From contig NZ_BDBR01000009.1 of assembly GCF_001613085.1 (NCBI RefSeq), positions 330,828 to 394,827 on the forward strand: a stretch of DNA of 64,000 nt. The letters are read 5' to 3'. Below, piece after piece: positions 28,589-37,566 of this stretch; positions within the stretch are counted from its first letter, which is position 1, and each line of letters opens with the position of its first letter. The notes below the pieces were generated by a model, which saw only the letters and a program-made list of their open reading frames with translations, was not told the origin of the DNA and searched no databases. The stretch is from Nocardia salmonicida NBRC 13393. GTDB taxonomy: Bacteria; Actinomycetota; Actinomycetes; Mycobacteriales; Mycobacteriaceae. The translations under genes were made by a program, and so were the position numbers.

Positions 28589-29374
28589 ATGCCGAACATC
28601 GTCGTACTCATCAAGCAGGTCCCCGACACCTGGTCCGAGCGCAAGCTGACCGATGGTGACTACACCCTCGATCGCGAGGCCGCCGACGCGGTGCTCGACG
28701 AGATCAACGAGCGCGCCGTCGAGGAAGCGCTGCTGATCAAGGAGGCTCAGGGCGGTGAGGTCACCGTGCTGGCCGCCGGTCCCGACCGCGCCAACGAGGC
28801 CATCCGCAAGGCGCTGTCCATGGGCGCCGACAAGGCCATCCACATCAACGACCCGGCGATCCACGGCTCCGACGCCGTGCAGACCGCCTACGTGCTGGCC
28901 GCCGCGCTCGGCCAGGTCGAGGGTGTCGAGCTGGTCATCGCCGGTAACGAGGCCACCGACGGCCGCGCCGGTGCCGTGCCCGCGATCATCGCGGAGTACA
29001 TCGGCATCCCGCAGCTGACGCACCTGCGCAAGCTCACCGTCGACGGCGACAAGATCACCGGCGAGCGGGAGACCGACGAGGGTGTCTTCAAGCTCGAGGC
29101 GTCGCTGCCCGCGATCGTCTCGGTCACCGAGAAGATCAACGAGCCTCGCTTCCCCTCCTTCAAGGGCATCATGGCCGCGAAGAAGAAGGAAGTTCTGGTC
29201 TTCACCCTGGCCGACCTGGGCGTCGACCCGGAGACCGTCGGTGTCGCCAACGCGGGCACCAAGGTCACCAGCGCCACCCCGAAGCCGGCTCGCACCGCGG
29301 GCGAGAAGATCGCGGACGAGGGCGAGGGCGGCAACCAGATCGCGTCCTACCTCATCGGTCAGAAGATCATCTGA
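28589..29374 (+). CDS. fixA: Electron transfer flavoprotein beta subunit
   Basis: This 261-residue protein begins NIVVLIKQVPDTW, the classic ETF-beta start, and has the AMP-binding/recognition-loop region GNEATDGRAGAVPAIIAEYIG. It takes electrons from acyl-CoA dehydrogenases of fatty-acid oxidation together with FixB. The longer frame starts at 28559, but ATG 28589 has AAGGAGG upstream. The fixB gene follows after 37 bp with its own AAGGAG, forming a two-gene operon that ends at a clear terminator. Confidence 0.97.
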   Translation: MPNIVVLIKQVPDTWSERKLTDGDYTLDREAADAVLDEINERAVEEALLIKEAQGGEVTVLAAGPDRANEAIRKALSMGADKAIHINDPAIHGSDAVQTAYVLAAALGQVEGVELVIAGNEATDGRAGAVPAIIAEYIGIPQLTHLRKLTVDGDKITGERETDEGVFKLEASLPAIVSVTEKINEPRFPSFKGIMAAKKKEVLVFTLADLGVDPETVGVANAGTKVTSATPKPARTAGEKIADEGEGGNQIASYLIGQKII

Positions 29375-29411
29375 TCCGGCGCCGTCCGAGACTTCTAAGG
29401 AGAAAGAACTA

Positions 29412-30368
29412 ATGGCTGAAGTACTTGTGCTCATCGAGCACGCCGACGGTGCCGTGAAGAAGGTCAGCACCGAACTGCTCACCGCCGCCCGTGCGCTGGG
29501 CGAGCCCAGCGCCGTCGTGACCGGCCCCGCCGGTACCGCCGACAAGCTGGCCGCCGCGCTGGCCGCCGGTGGCGCCGAGAAGATCTATGTCGCCGAGTCC
29601 GACGACATCGAGGGCTTCCTGGTCACCCCGAAGGTCGACGTCCTGGCCGGCCTGGTCGATTCCGCCGCGCCCGCCGCCGTGCTGGTCGCCGCTTCCGCCG
29701 AGGGCAAGGAGGTGTCGGGCCGCCTCGCCGCGCGCATCGGCTCCGGTCTGCTCGTCGACGTCATCGGCGTCAAGGCCGACGGCACTGCCGTGCACTCCAT
29801 CTTCGGTGGCGCGTTCACCGTGGAGGCCAAGGCCACCGGCGACGTGCCGGTGATCTCGATCCGTCCGGGCGCCATCGAGTCCGCTCCGCAGGCCGGCGCG
29901 GGCGAGCAGGTCGTCGTCGAGGTTCCGGCGCAGGAAGACGGCGTCGTGAAGGTCATCTCGCGTGACCCGATCGTCGGTGGCGACCGCCCCGATCTCGCCG
30001 AGGCGAGCATCGTGGTCTCCGGTGGCCGCGGTGTCGGTTCCGCCGACAACTTCTCGGTCGTCGAGGCGCTGGCCGACTCGCTGGGTGCCGCTGTCGGCGC
30101 CTCGCGTGCCGCTGTCGACTCGGGCTACTACCCGGGCCAGTTCCAGGTGGGCCAGACCGGCAAGACGGTCTCCCCCCAGCTCTACATCGCACTCGGCATC
30201 TCCGGCGCCATCCAGCACCGCGCCGGCATGCAGACCTCGAAGACCATCGTCGCTGTCAACAAGGACGAGGAAGCACCCATCTTCGAGATCGCCGACTACG
30301 GCATCGTGGGCGACCTGTTCAACGTCTCCCCGCAGCTGACCGAAGCGGTCAAGTCCCACAAGGGCTGA
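29412..30368 (+). CDS. fixB: Electron transfer flavoprotein alpha subunit
   Basis: This 318-residue protein has an N-terminal alpha/beta domain ([16 protein letters not shown]) and a C-terminal FAD domain with [34 protein letters not shown] (in parts), [12 protein letters not shown] and [20 protein letters not shown], all typical of ETF-alpha. It binds FAD and passes electrons to ETF-quinone oxidoreductase. ATG 29412 follows AAGGAG. It is co-transcribed with fixA. Confidence 0.97.
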   Translation: MAEVLVLIEHADGAVKKVSTELLTAARALGEPSAVVTGPAGTADKLAAALAAGGAEKIYVAESDDIEGFLVTPKVDVLAGLVDSAAPAAVLVAASAEGKEVSGRLAARIGSGLLVDVIGVKADGTAVHSIFGGAFTVEAKATGDVPVISIRPGAIESAPQAGAGEQVVVEVPAQEDGVVKVISRDPIVGGDRPDLAEASIVVSGGRGVGSADNFSVVEALADSLGAAVGASRAAVDSGYYPGQFQVGQTGKTVSPQLYIALGISGAIQHRAGMQTSKTIVAVNKDEEAPIFEIADYGIVGDLFNVSPQLTEAVKSHKG

Positions 30369-30392
30369 TCGCCACCCGGTCGATTCGACCCC

Positions 30393-30450
30393 GGCCCGCG
30401 AAACCTGTTCCTGCGCCAGCGCAGCCCGGTTTCGCGGGCCGTTGCCGTTT
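30393..30450 (+). terminator. Terminator of the fixAB operon
   Basis: A perfect 13-bp stem (30393-30405 paired with 30428-30440, arms GGCCCGCGAAACC and its complement) with a 22-nt loop is followed by GTTGCCGTTT. The tail is only moderately T-rich, as is usual in high-GC actinobacteria. Confidence 0.8.
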
Positions 30451-30510
30451 GCCGATCCGATCGTCAGGCGTGGCACCGTACTTCGGTGAACGTCGTCGAC
30501 GGCCGGTAGC

Positions 30511-32091
30511 GTGCATGGTGTGTTGGAATCGGGGGCGGGCTTCGCTGGATATCGGTTGGAACGGGTGCTCGGGAAAGGGGGGATGGGGACGGTCTATCTG
30601 GCCGAGCATCCTCGGTTGCCGCGCAGTGTCGCGCTGAAATTGTTGAATCGGGAGTTCTCTGCCGATCAGGAATTGCAGCGGCGGTTCGAGCGGGAGGCTG
30701 ATGTTGTTGCGCAGCTGGATCATCCGAGCATCGTGGGGGTGTACGACCGTGGCCGCGACGACGGGTATCTGTGGATCGCGATGCAGTTCATTCGCGGAAC
30801 CGATGCCGCCACGTGGGATTCGCGTGCGCACGAGTCCGGGGTCACCGCACGCCTGATCGGTGAGACGGCGTCGGCGCTCGACTACGCCAACCAGCACGGA
30901 GTGCTGCACCGCGACGTCAAGCCGGGCAATATCCTGATCGCCGATGCCGAGCACGGCCGCGAAATCCGTGCGGTACTCACCGATTTCGGGATCGCCCGGG
31001 TCGCCACCGCCAATACCCAGCTCACGGCCACCGGTACCTTCACCGCCACCCTCGCCTATGCCTCACCCGAACAACTTTCGGGCGAGATCGTCGACCACCG
31101 CAGCGACCAGTACTCGCTGGCCTGCACCCTGTTCGCGATGTACGCCGGGCATCCGCCCTACACCGCGACCAACCCCGGCCAGGTGGTAGCGGGACACCTG
31201 TCGCACCCGGTGCCGCGCCTCACCACGGTCCGAACCGATCTGCCGCCCGCGGTCGACGGCGTCATCGCCCGCGCGATGGCCAAGCGGCGCGACGAGCGGT
31301 TCGGCAGCGCAACGGAATTCACCGATGCGATCCGGGATGCCATCGAGGGTAGGCATGTCGGCGCGCCGACCGTGCGTCAGCCGTGGACCGACCCCGCGCG
31401 CCAGGTCCCAGGATCCGGTGAACACGCGCAGCGACCGTGGACCGATCCCGCCCAGCAGTGGCACGGCTCCGGTGGACATCCGCAGCAGCCCGCTCTCCCG
31501 GCGCATGGTCACGGTGTACGGCAACACAGTCCGCAGGCGCAGGGCTCCGGTGGGCACCTGCAACCGGGCTGGGGTCGTGCGGAATACGGTGCGCCGGTGG
31601 GCGATCCGCGGATGTACCCGATGGCGGGCAATCAGTGGTACCAGGCGCCCGTCGGCGGCCCGGAGCCGTCGAAAGCCACCGCGTTCTTCGTCGGCATCGT
31701 GACGCTGCTCTTCAGTCTGTCGATCGCCGCCTTCCTGGTCTACGGCATCACCGAGACACTTCAGGAGATCGACGAGGGCAAGGATCCGAGCGGATCCTTC
31801 ATGGCGATCGCGATTCTCACGGTCGTCGTCGCGTTCACCGGCATTGGCGCCGTCCTGCTGCTCTGCGCACGCACCGCCGGTCGTGTCATGTCGATCATCT
31901 CGGCGGTGCTCGTCGGGCTCTTCGCCCTCTTCGGGGTCATCGGGTCTGCAATTGGCGAAGTCTATGCCGCGACCGCGGCCGCCGCCGCGGTGTTCGTCCT
32001 CGCGGCGGCGTTGGTCGGTTTCGCTGCGTCATCGTCGACCGGGCGCTGGATCCGGTATCGCAAGGCGGTGCGCGAAAGTCGGTGGCGATGA
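30511..32091 (+). CDS. Receptor-like Ser/Thr protein kinase with C-terminal four-helix membrane domain
   Basis: The kinase domain (about 10-275) has the glycine loop GKGGMG at 21-26, Lys43 in VALKLL, HRDVKPGN at 133-140 and DFG at 158-160, so it should be active. It is of the PknF/PknJ type. Residues about 280-385 form a Pro/Gly/His/Gln-rich linker with two clear 18-residue repeats. The C-terminus holds about four membrane helices (FFVGIVTLLFSLSIAAFLVY, ILTVVVAFTGIGAVLLL, ISAVLVGLFALFGVIG, AAAAVFVLAAALVGF) instead of an external sensor domain, so it may sense membrane state. GTG 30511 or 30520 is the start. Confidence 0.93.
   Translation: MHGVLESGAGFAGYRLERVLGKGGMGTVYLAEHPRLPRSVALKLLNREFSADQELQRRFEREADVVAQLDHPSIVGVYDRGRDDGYLWIAMQFIRGTDAATWDSRAHESGVTARLIGETASALDYANQHGVLHRDVKPGNILIADAEHGREIRAVLTDFGIARVATANTQLTATGTFTATLAYASPEQLSGEIVDHRSDQYSLACTLFAMYAGHPPYTATNPGQVVAGHLSHPVPRLTTVRTDLPPAVDGVIARAMAKRRDERFGSATEFTDAIRDAIEGRHVGAPTVRQPWTDPARQVPGSGEHAQRPWTDPAQQWHGSGGHPQQPALPAHGHGVRQHSPQAQGSGGHLQPGWGRAEYGAPVGDPRMYPMAGNQWYQAPVGGPEPSKATAFFVGIVTLLFSLSIAAFLVYGITETLQEIDEGKDPSGSFMAIAILTVVVAFTGIGAVLLLCARTAGRVMSIISAVLVGLFALFGVIGSAIGEVYAATAAAAAVFVLAAALVGFAASSSTGRWIRYRKAVRESRWR
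31381..31488 (+). repeat. Two tandem 54-bp in-frame repeats in the kinase linker
   Basis: Units at 31381-31434 and 31435-31488 each encode PWTDPA(R/Q)Q, then a variable stretch, then GSG(E/G)H and Q. A third degenerate unit (QAQGSGGHLQP) follows about 40 bp later. The exact 18-codon period shows in-frame duplication, so the linker length may vary between strains. Confidence 0.8.
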
Positions 32092-32129
32092 GGGGAAGCG
32101 ACATGCGCGGTGGTCAGTAGGGTGGGTTG

Positions 32130-33116
32130 ATGTCGTTGGGGCGTCTGCCGGTGGTGTTGCCGTCCTCGGTCGAGGACACGGTTCGCGCTGTGTTCGGGGC
32201 TGCCGGGGCACGATGGATCGATGAGTTGCCCGATGTCGTGGCGGGGCTGGCGACTCGGTGGGGGCTGACGGAGTTCTCCGCGCCGTTCGGTGGCGGAACG
32301 CATGCCTATGTCGCGTCCGCGCGGCGCGAGGACGGCGCGTGGGCGGTGCTGAAGGTGCCGATGGTCGACGAGGAGAACCTCGCCGAGGCCACCGCCCTGC
32401 ACAGCTATGACGGCGACGGTGCGGTCCGGCTGCTCGATTTCGATCCGGACAGCGGTGCGCTCCTGCTCGAATGGGCGCGTCCGGGAACGGAATTGCTCAC
32501 GCAGCCGGGGTTCCCCAGCCTGGAGGGTCGACCGGCGAACGCCGACAAGGTGGCGTTCGCCTGTGGGCTGTATCGCCGACTGCGACGACCCCCGACCGCG
32601 ACTCCTGTCGGCTTCCCGGAACTACCAGAGGTCACCGACATCGTGGTAGGTCTCCGCGCACGCCTGGCCGATCCGGAACCCGCACTGGCCGAACACATCT
32701 CGCCGCTGCTCGGAGAGCGGGTTGCGCACTGGTGTGCCGAATTGAGTGAGCCGACCGGCGAACTGCTGATCGTCAACCGCGACACCCACCTCGGCAATAT
32801 CGTTGCCGCCGAACGCGAACCGTGGCTCCTGATCGATCCGAAACCCTGTCTCGGCGAAGCCGCCTTCGACGCGGGCTTCCTGATCATGATCCAGGTGCAG
32901 TCCACGCCGACCCCCGAGCACGCGGGCGCCGTTGTCGCCACGACCGCGCGGCACCTCGATGTGCCGGTCGACCGCGCGGGCGGCTGGGCCTTCCTGCGCG
33001 CGATCGAGGAGATCGTCTGGTCGGTCGAGGACGGCGACGACGAAACTCTGCCACTGCACCTGGCGGTCGCGACGGCGCTGGCCGACGATCCATGGCGATC
33101 CGGCGTCCCGACCTGA
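32130..33116 (+). CDS. Aminoglycoside/hydroxyurea phosphotransferase-like kinase
   Basis: This 328-residue protein resembles the APH(6)/streptomycin 6-kinase family: WAVLKVPM (ATP Lys), LLLEWARPG, IVNRDTHLGNIVAAE as the catalytic loop, and WLLIDPKPCLGEAAFD as the metal-binding segment. The canonical HGD is NRD here, but the catalytic Asp and the following Asn are kept. It may phosphorylate an aminoglycoside-like metabolite; resistance is possible but not shown. ATG 32130 is preferred to TTG 32127. It follows the kinase gene by 38 bp. Confidence 0.85.
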   Translation: MSLGRLPVVLPSSVEDTVRAVFGAAGARWIDELPDVVAGLATRWGLTEFSAPFGGGTHAYVASARREDGAWAVLKVPMVDEENLAEATALHSYDGDGAVRLLDFDPDSGALLLEWARPGTELLTQPGFPSLEGRPANADKVAFACGLYRRLRRPPTATPVGFPELPEVTDIVVGLRARLADPEPALAEHISPLLGERVAHWCAELSEPTGELLIVNRDTHLGNIVAAEREPWLLIDPKPCLGEAAFDAGFLIMIQVQSTPTPEHAGAVVATTARHLDVPVDRAGGWAFLRAIEEIVWSVEDGDDETLPLHLAVATALADDPWRSGVPT

Positions 33117-33141
33117 ACGGCCGGGCCACACGCGGGGTCGC

Positions 33142-33996
33142 TCACGGTCGGTGCAGAGCGTCCAGCAGGGTCTGCACGATCGGATTCTCCCTGGCCTCCT
33201 CGCGCAGGACAGCCGACACCGGGATGCGCAGGCGGTGGTCGGTGAGGTCGAGGGTGAGCAAACCCTTCGTCGGGCCCTCGTAGAGGATCGTCCAGGATTC
33301 GGGACGGTTGAGCAGTTCCATCGTGGCCGTGTGGTCGGGCGGGATCGGCGGGCCGAAGGTGGGGCCGGTCGGCAGGTCGGCGAAGGCCGAGCGGATCAGT
33401 GTGTGCAACAACACCTGTTCCTGCTCGGGCGGGAGCAGCAGGGGATAGGGGCTCAGATCGGCGAGGGTGACCGCGCCGCGTCCGGCCAGCGGATGACTGC
33501 TCGAGATGGCGATCACCAGGTCCTCGACCCACAGCTGCTCCACCGCGAGACCGGGCTGGTCGACGCTGCCGCGGATCAGCGCCAGATCGCAGTCACCGTC
33601 GGACACCGCCGTGATCCGCTGACGGAACGGTTTGATCACGTACTCGATCTCGGCGTCGGGGTGCGCGGCCCGCGCGGTGGCGATCGCCGACAGCGACGGC
33701 GCGGCGAAAGACATGTTCGCGGCGAGGCGAATGCGCGGGCCGGTGGTGCGCACGGCGGCCCGGATCGCCGATTCCAGACTCAGCATCTGCTTGGCCAGCG
33801 GCAGCAGCCGCAGGGTCGCGTCGGTGGGGACGACGGCGCGGGTGGTGCGCTCGAACAGTTGCGCGCCGAGGTCACGTTCCAGTCTCGCGATCTGATGGCT
33901 GATCGCGGACTGGGAGATGAAGCAGCGGTTGGCCGCGCGGCTGAAACTGAGCTCCTCGCAGACGGCCACGAAGTAGGCCAACTGTCGAAGTTCCAC
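33142..33996 (-). CDS. LysR-family transcriptional regulator
   Basis: This 284-residue protein has an N-terminal winged helix-turn-helix (LRQLAYFVAVCEELSFSRAA, then FISQSAISHQIARLERDLGAQLFERT) and a periplasmic-binding-protein-like effector domain (about 90-284). It is divergent from the NADH dehydrogenase gene with a 145-bp gap, so it probably regulates ndh and itself. The effector is unknown. Confidence 0.93.
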   Translation of the reverse strand: MELRQLAYFVAVCEELSFSRAANRCFISQSAISHQIARLERDLGAQLFERTTRAVVPTDATLRLLPLAKQMLSLESAIRAAVRTTGPRIRLAANMSFAAPSLSAIATARAAHPDAEIEYVIKPFRQRITAVSDGDCDLALIRGSVDQPGLAVEQLWVEDLVIAISSSHPLAGRGAVTLADLSPYPLLLPPEQEQVLLHTLIRSAFADLPTGPTFGPPIPPDHTATMELLNRPESWTILYEGPTKGLLTLDLTDHRLRIPVSAVLREEARENPIVQTLLDALHRP

Positions 33997-34141
33997 CAGG
34001 TACCTCCCATTGATTAGTTATGCAGATAAGAGTCATCTCTATTATGCGCCCAGGCAGTGGAAACATCTTCGTTCCGCATCGCGTTTACTCATAGGAAAGG
34101 ATTTATTACCGATCTGGAACGCGATCTTGGAGCGAGTGATC
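33997..34141. promoter_or_regulatory. LysR/ndh divergent promoter with imperfect palindrome
   Basis: This AT-rich 145-bp gap contains an imperfect dyad at 34022-34047: GCAGATAAGAG pairs with CTCTATTATGC at 8 of 11 positions. It is a plausible LysR binding site. GGAGCGA near 34131 is the ndh ribosome binding site. Confidence 0.45.
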
Positions 34142-35479
34142 ATGGAACACACAGATGTCGTCATCGTCGGCTCGGGCTTCGGAGGCCTGGCCGCAGCCAA
34201 GCAACTGGCCAAGTCACGAGTCGGTGTCGTGCTGATCTCGAGCACGCCCGAGCACCTGTTCCAGCCGCTGCTCTATCAGGTGGCGACCGGTGTGCTCGCA
34301 CCCGAGGAGATCGCGCCGCCGATCAAGAACGTACTGCGCCGCCACCCCGAGATCGACGTCCGCCTCGGCAAGGTCACGGGCATCGACGCCGACAACGCGG
34401 TCCTCACCTACGAGACCGCCGACGGCCCCCGGCAGATCGCCTACGCCTCGATGATCGCCGCCACCGGCGCCAGCCAGAGCTACTTCGGCCGCGACGACTT
34501 CGCCGAGAAGACTTACTCGCTCAAGACCATCGACGACGCTCAGCGCCTGCGCGACCAGATCGCCCACGTGTTCGCCCTGGCCGAGAACGCCGACGAGGTG
34601 ACCAGGCACCGGCTGCTCAGCTTCGTGGTGGTCGGCGCGGGCGCGACCGGCGTAGAGGTGGCCGGCCAGATCAAGGAACTCGCGAAAAGGCACTTCCACC
34701 AGCAGGTCTCGGTAACCCTGGTCGAGGGCGCCGATGCGGTGCTGCCGCCCTTCGGCGGAGGGCTCTCGGAATACGCGAAGCGCTCGCTCACCGACAGCGG
34801 CGTCGAGGTGCTGCTCGGCACCTTCGTCACCGATATCGACGAGGGCAAGGTGACAGTCAAGGACAAGGAGGGCATGGAGCGCCGGATCGCCGCCGAGACC
34901 GTGGTGTGGTCGGCGGGCGTGCAGGTCGGCGGCTTCGCGACCCTGCTGGCCGAGGCCACCGGCGCCGAGACCGACCGCGCGGGCCGCCTCCTGATCAACC
35001 CCGACCTGACCGTCGGCGGCCACGCCGACATCTACGCCATCGGTGACATGACCTCGCTCAACGGCTACCCCGGCCAGTCGCCGGTCGCCATGCAGGAGGG
35101 TCGCCACGCCGCCGACATCATCCGTCGCAAGAAGGACGCGGGCACGCCCTTCGTCTACTGGGACAAGGGCAGCATGGCCGTGATCAGCCGCTTCAGCGCG
35201 GTGGTGAAGCTCAACGAGCGCGTCACGTTCAAGGGCACCATCGCCTGGGCGATGTGGCTGGCCGTGCATCTGATGTACCTGGTCGGCTTCCGCAACCGCT
35301 TCGCGGCGGTGGCGGGCTGGCTGGTCGCGTTCATCGGAACAGCGCGCCCGGGCTTCGACGAGATCGAGCGCGCGGAGGTCGATCGTACGAAGGTCGAGCC
35401 CGTGAAGGCTGCGCCGGCGAAGGCCGATCGCACGGATGACGCCGCCGAGGTGACCGACAAGGAGCGGGTGCACGTCTGA
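34142..35479 (+). CDS. ndh: Type II NADH dehydrogenase
   Basis: This 445-residue flavoprotein oxidises NADH and reduces menaquinone without pumping protons. The FAD site is VVIVGSGFGGLAAAKQL at the N-terminus; the NADH site is SFVVVGAGATGVEVAGQI near residue 165. IYAIGDMTSL is the second FAD contact, and AWAMWLAVHLMYLVGFRNR near the C-terminus is the membrane-attachment segment. The last ~40 residues are a charged Lys/Glu/Ala tail. ATG 34142 fits the family; the frame is open to 34010 but that overlaps the regulatory dyad. Likely controlled by the divergent LysR protein. Confidence 0.95.
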   Translation: MEHTDVVIVGSGFGGLAAAKQLAKSRVGVVLISSTPEHLFQPLLYQVATGVLAPEEIAPPIKNVLRRHPEIDVRLGKVTGIDADNAVLTYETADGPRQIAYASMIAATGASQSYFGRDDFAEKTYSLKTIDDAQRLRDQIAHVFALAENADEVTRHRLLSFVVVGAGATGVEVAGQIKELAKRHFHQQVSVTLVEGADAVLPPFGGGLSEYAKRSLTDSGVEVLLGTFVTDIDEGKVTVKDKEGMERRIAAETVVWSAGVQVGGFATLLAEATGAETDRAGRLLINPDLTVGGHADIYAIGDMTSLNGYPGQSPVAMQEGRHAADIIRRKKDAGTPFVYWDKGSMAVISRFSAVVKLNERVTFKGTIAWAMWLAVHLMYLVGFRNRFAAVAGWLVAFIGTARPGFDEIERAEVDRTKVEPVKAAPAKADRTDDAAEVTDKERVHV

Positions 35480-35492
35480 CCCGGCCCACGAA

Positions 35493-35525
35493 ACAGCCCG
35501 CCGAGGAATCGGCGGGCTGTTGTCG
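35493..35525 (+). terminator. Terminator of ndh
   Basis: A perfect 12-bp stem (ACAGCCCGCCGA, 35493-35504, with its complement at 35509-35520) and a GGAA tetraloop lie 14 bp after the ndh stop. The tail TGTCGTCG is poor in T, typical of GC-rich actinobacteria. Confidence 0.82.
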
Positions 35526-35728
35526 TCGCGCGACCCTCGAAATACCCGATCGCGCACCGGGTCCAGCGCCGAAATCGGGCGTGTTCGGCTAGAAACCCGC
35601 AGGTGGGCGAACGATGGGCAGCGGGTCGGTAAACGCCCGGTGTGACCCCCATCTCGTTCACCGAACGGGCATCGGCACGACACTGAGGTGTCGCTCCGAT
35701 GCCAGCTCGGGCTGGCTTCATCAGCAGT
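35526..35728. promoter_or_regulatory. Upstream region of the olsB-like gene
   Basis: About 200 bp between the ndh terminator and the acyltransferase start. It should hold that operon's promoter. I see no ORF with a ribosome binding site and no clear inverted repeat. Confidence 0.3.
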
Positions 35729-36547
35729 ATGACAATTTCGTCCGTGTTGACCGCCCCGGCGCCGGACTCCGGGGTGGGGAAATCTCGGTACTCCTTGGTC
35801 GTCGCGTCTGATGCCGAGCACCGGGAAGCCGCGCAGCGACTGCGCTACCAGGTGTTCGCCTCCGAACCAGGTTTCCAGATGCCGGAGAACAGCACCGGCC
35901 TCGATGCCGACAGGTTCGACGAGCACTGTGACCACCTGCTGGTTCGGGACGAGTTCTCCGAACAGTTCGTCGGCTGCTACCGCATGCTGCCGCCGGACAA
36001 GGTCGACGCGGCGGGCGGGTACTACACCGCCACCGAGTTCGATCTGACCCAGCTCGATCCCACGGGCAACCGGATCGTGGAGATGGGCCGGGCCTGTGTG
36101 GTGCCCGATCACCGCAACGGCTCGGTGCTCACCCTCATGTGGGCGGGCATCCTGCACTACATCCAGCTCACCGGCTACGACTGGGTGATGGGCTGCGTGT
36201 CGGTGCCGATGCAGGATTCGCCCACCGATCCGGCCGGGGTGAACGTGCGCGGCGTGCGCGACCAGCTGCTCGGCCGCCACGCCTGCGACCCCGAGCGTCG
36301 CGTGCACCCGTACAACCCGGTGATCGTCGACGGACTCTCGCTCGACCAGATGATCCCGCCGAGTCGTCCCAAGATGCCGCCGCTGTTGCGCGGCTACTTA
36401 CGCCTCGGCGCCGAGATCTGCGGCGAACCGGCACACGATCCCGATTTCGCCGTCGCCGACTTCGTCGCGCTGCTCGGCATGGAAACCATCAACACCCGGT
36501 ATCTGGAGCGGCTGCAGAGCGCGGCCGCCAATTTCGACGGGAAGTAA
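35729..36547 (+). CDS. OlsB-like N-acyltransferase (Rv3027c-like)
   Basis: This 272-residue protein of the OlsB/hemolysin-type acetyltransferase fold has RYSLVVAS, AAQRLRYQVFASEPGF, VGCYRMLPP, IVEMGRACVVPDHRNG and GYDWVMGCVSVPM. In OlsB, such enzymes join a 3-hydroxyacyl chain to the amino group of ornithine as the first step of ornithine lipid synthesis. The next gene, 4 bp downstream, is a PlsC-type acyltransferase like OlsA, which would add the second chain. The two genes parallel Rv3027c-Rv3026c. ATG 35729 is the family-like start; its ribosome binding site is weak. Confidence 0.85.
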   Translation: MTISSVLTAPAPDSGVGKSRYSLVVASDAEHREAAQRLRYQVFASEPGFQMPENSTGLDADRFDEHCDHLLVRDEFSEQFVGCYRMLPPDKVDAAGGYYTATEFDLTQLDPTGNRIVEMGRACVVPDHRNGSVLTLMWAGILHYIQLTGYDWVMGCVSVPMQDSPTDPAGVNVRGVRDQLLGRHACDPERRVHPYNPVIVDGLSLDQMIPPSRPKMPPLLRGYLRLGAEICGEPAHDPDFAVADFVALLGMETINTRYLERLQSAAANFDGK

Positions 36548-36551
36548 AACC

Positions 36552-37508
36552 ATGGTGTTCGACGCGCCGCCCGCAACGCACTCTCATTCGTGGATGCCGT
36601 CGAGCCCCTGTGGTTCCGGCTGCATCGAGCCGATCGACGAGGTCGGCACCGCCAGGATGTTCGCCCGCCTGGCCGGAATCGCCGGGCTGGTGCTCAGCTT
36701 CCCGGTGTTGACCGTGGCCACCCCGAAGTCGCGCCGCGAGCAGGTGCAGCGTCGCTACGCCAGGGCGGCGCTGGGTTGCCTCGGGATGCGGCTGCGCATC
36801 ATCGACAACCGCGCGCCCGAGCAGAGCGCGTCGGCGGAGGGCTTCGCCGATACCGGCACCGCGGTGATGATCGTGGCCGGGCACATCGGCTGGGCGGATG
36901 TGGTGGCGCTGGCCGCGGTCCAGCCAGTCAGCTTCGTCGCCCGTGCCGACATGGTCGAATGGCCGCTGCTGGGCAAGCTGGCGAAGCTCACCCGCGTCAT
37001 CCCGATCGAGCGGGCACGTCTGCGTGAGCTGCCCGGCGTGGTCGCGCAGGTGGCCGATCGGCTGGCCTCCGGTAACCGGATCGTGGTGTTCCCCGAGGGC
37101 ACGACGTGGTGTGGCCGGGCTTACGGCTCGATGCGGCCCGCCATGTTCCAGGCCGCCGTCGACACCGCCACCCCGGTCCAGCCGGTGCGTTTGCGCTACC
37201 TGGACAGCGACGGAATGCCCTGCACCGTACCGGGTTTCGTGGGCAGCGATACCTTCGCCGATTCCGCGAAGCGAGTACTGCGCAGCAAGGGCATGGTCGT
37301 CGAGATCGTGCTCGAGCCGCTCGAACATCCCGGAGTCGACCGCCGGGACCTGGCCCGGCGCTGCGAGACGGCGGTGCGCGGCACCGACCGTTCCCGCCAC
37401 GGCGTGGCCGATACCCAGTGGATCGAAGCGGGCAACACCCGCGTGCAGGACCCCTCGATGGCGGAGCAGGAGCAGATTCGCCGACCGGTAAGGGCTACTG
37501 CCTGGTAA
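36552..37508 (+). CDS. PlsC-family acyltransferase, OlsA-like (Rv3026c-like)
   Basis: This 318-residue membrane-associated 1-acyl-glycerol-phosphate acyltransferase-type protein has the H-x4-D catalytic motif in VAGHIGWAD and the substrate motif VVFPEGTTW. The N-terminus has a hydrophobic helix (LAGIAGLVLSFPVLTVA). Next to the OlsB-like enzyme it would acylate lyso-ornithine lipid, though a phospholipid role is equally possible. A terminator follows, so this is a two-gene operon. Confidence 0.88.
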   Translation: MVFDAPPATHSHSWMPSSPCGSGCIEPIDEVGTARMFARLAGIAGLVLSFPVLTVATPKSRREQVQRRYARAALGCLGMRLRIIDNRAPEQSASAEGFADTGTAVMIVAGHIGWADVVALAAVQPVSFVARADMVEWPLLGKLAKLTRVIPIERARLRELPGVVAQVADRLASGNRIVVFPEGTTWCGRAYGSMRPAMFQAAVDTATPVQPVRLRYLDSDGMPCTVPGFVGSDTFADSAKRVLRSKGMVVEIVLEPLEHPGVDRRDLARRCETAVRGTDRSRHGVADTQWIEAGNTRVQDPSMAEQEQIRRPVRATAW

Positions 37509-37534
37509 CCATTTCCGTTCGCATTCATCGACTG

Positions 37535-37566
37535 CCGGAGGCCGTGTGCGCGGTCTCCGGTTTTGT
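37535..37566 (+). terminator. Terminator of the olsB/olsA-like operon
   Basis: A 10-bp stem, CCGGAGGCCG (37535-37544) with CGGTCTCCGG (37551-37560) including one G-U pair, has a 6-nt loop and is followed directly by TTTT. Confidence 0.88.
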
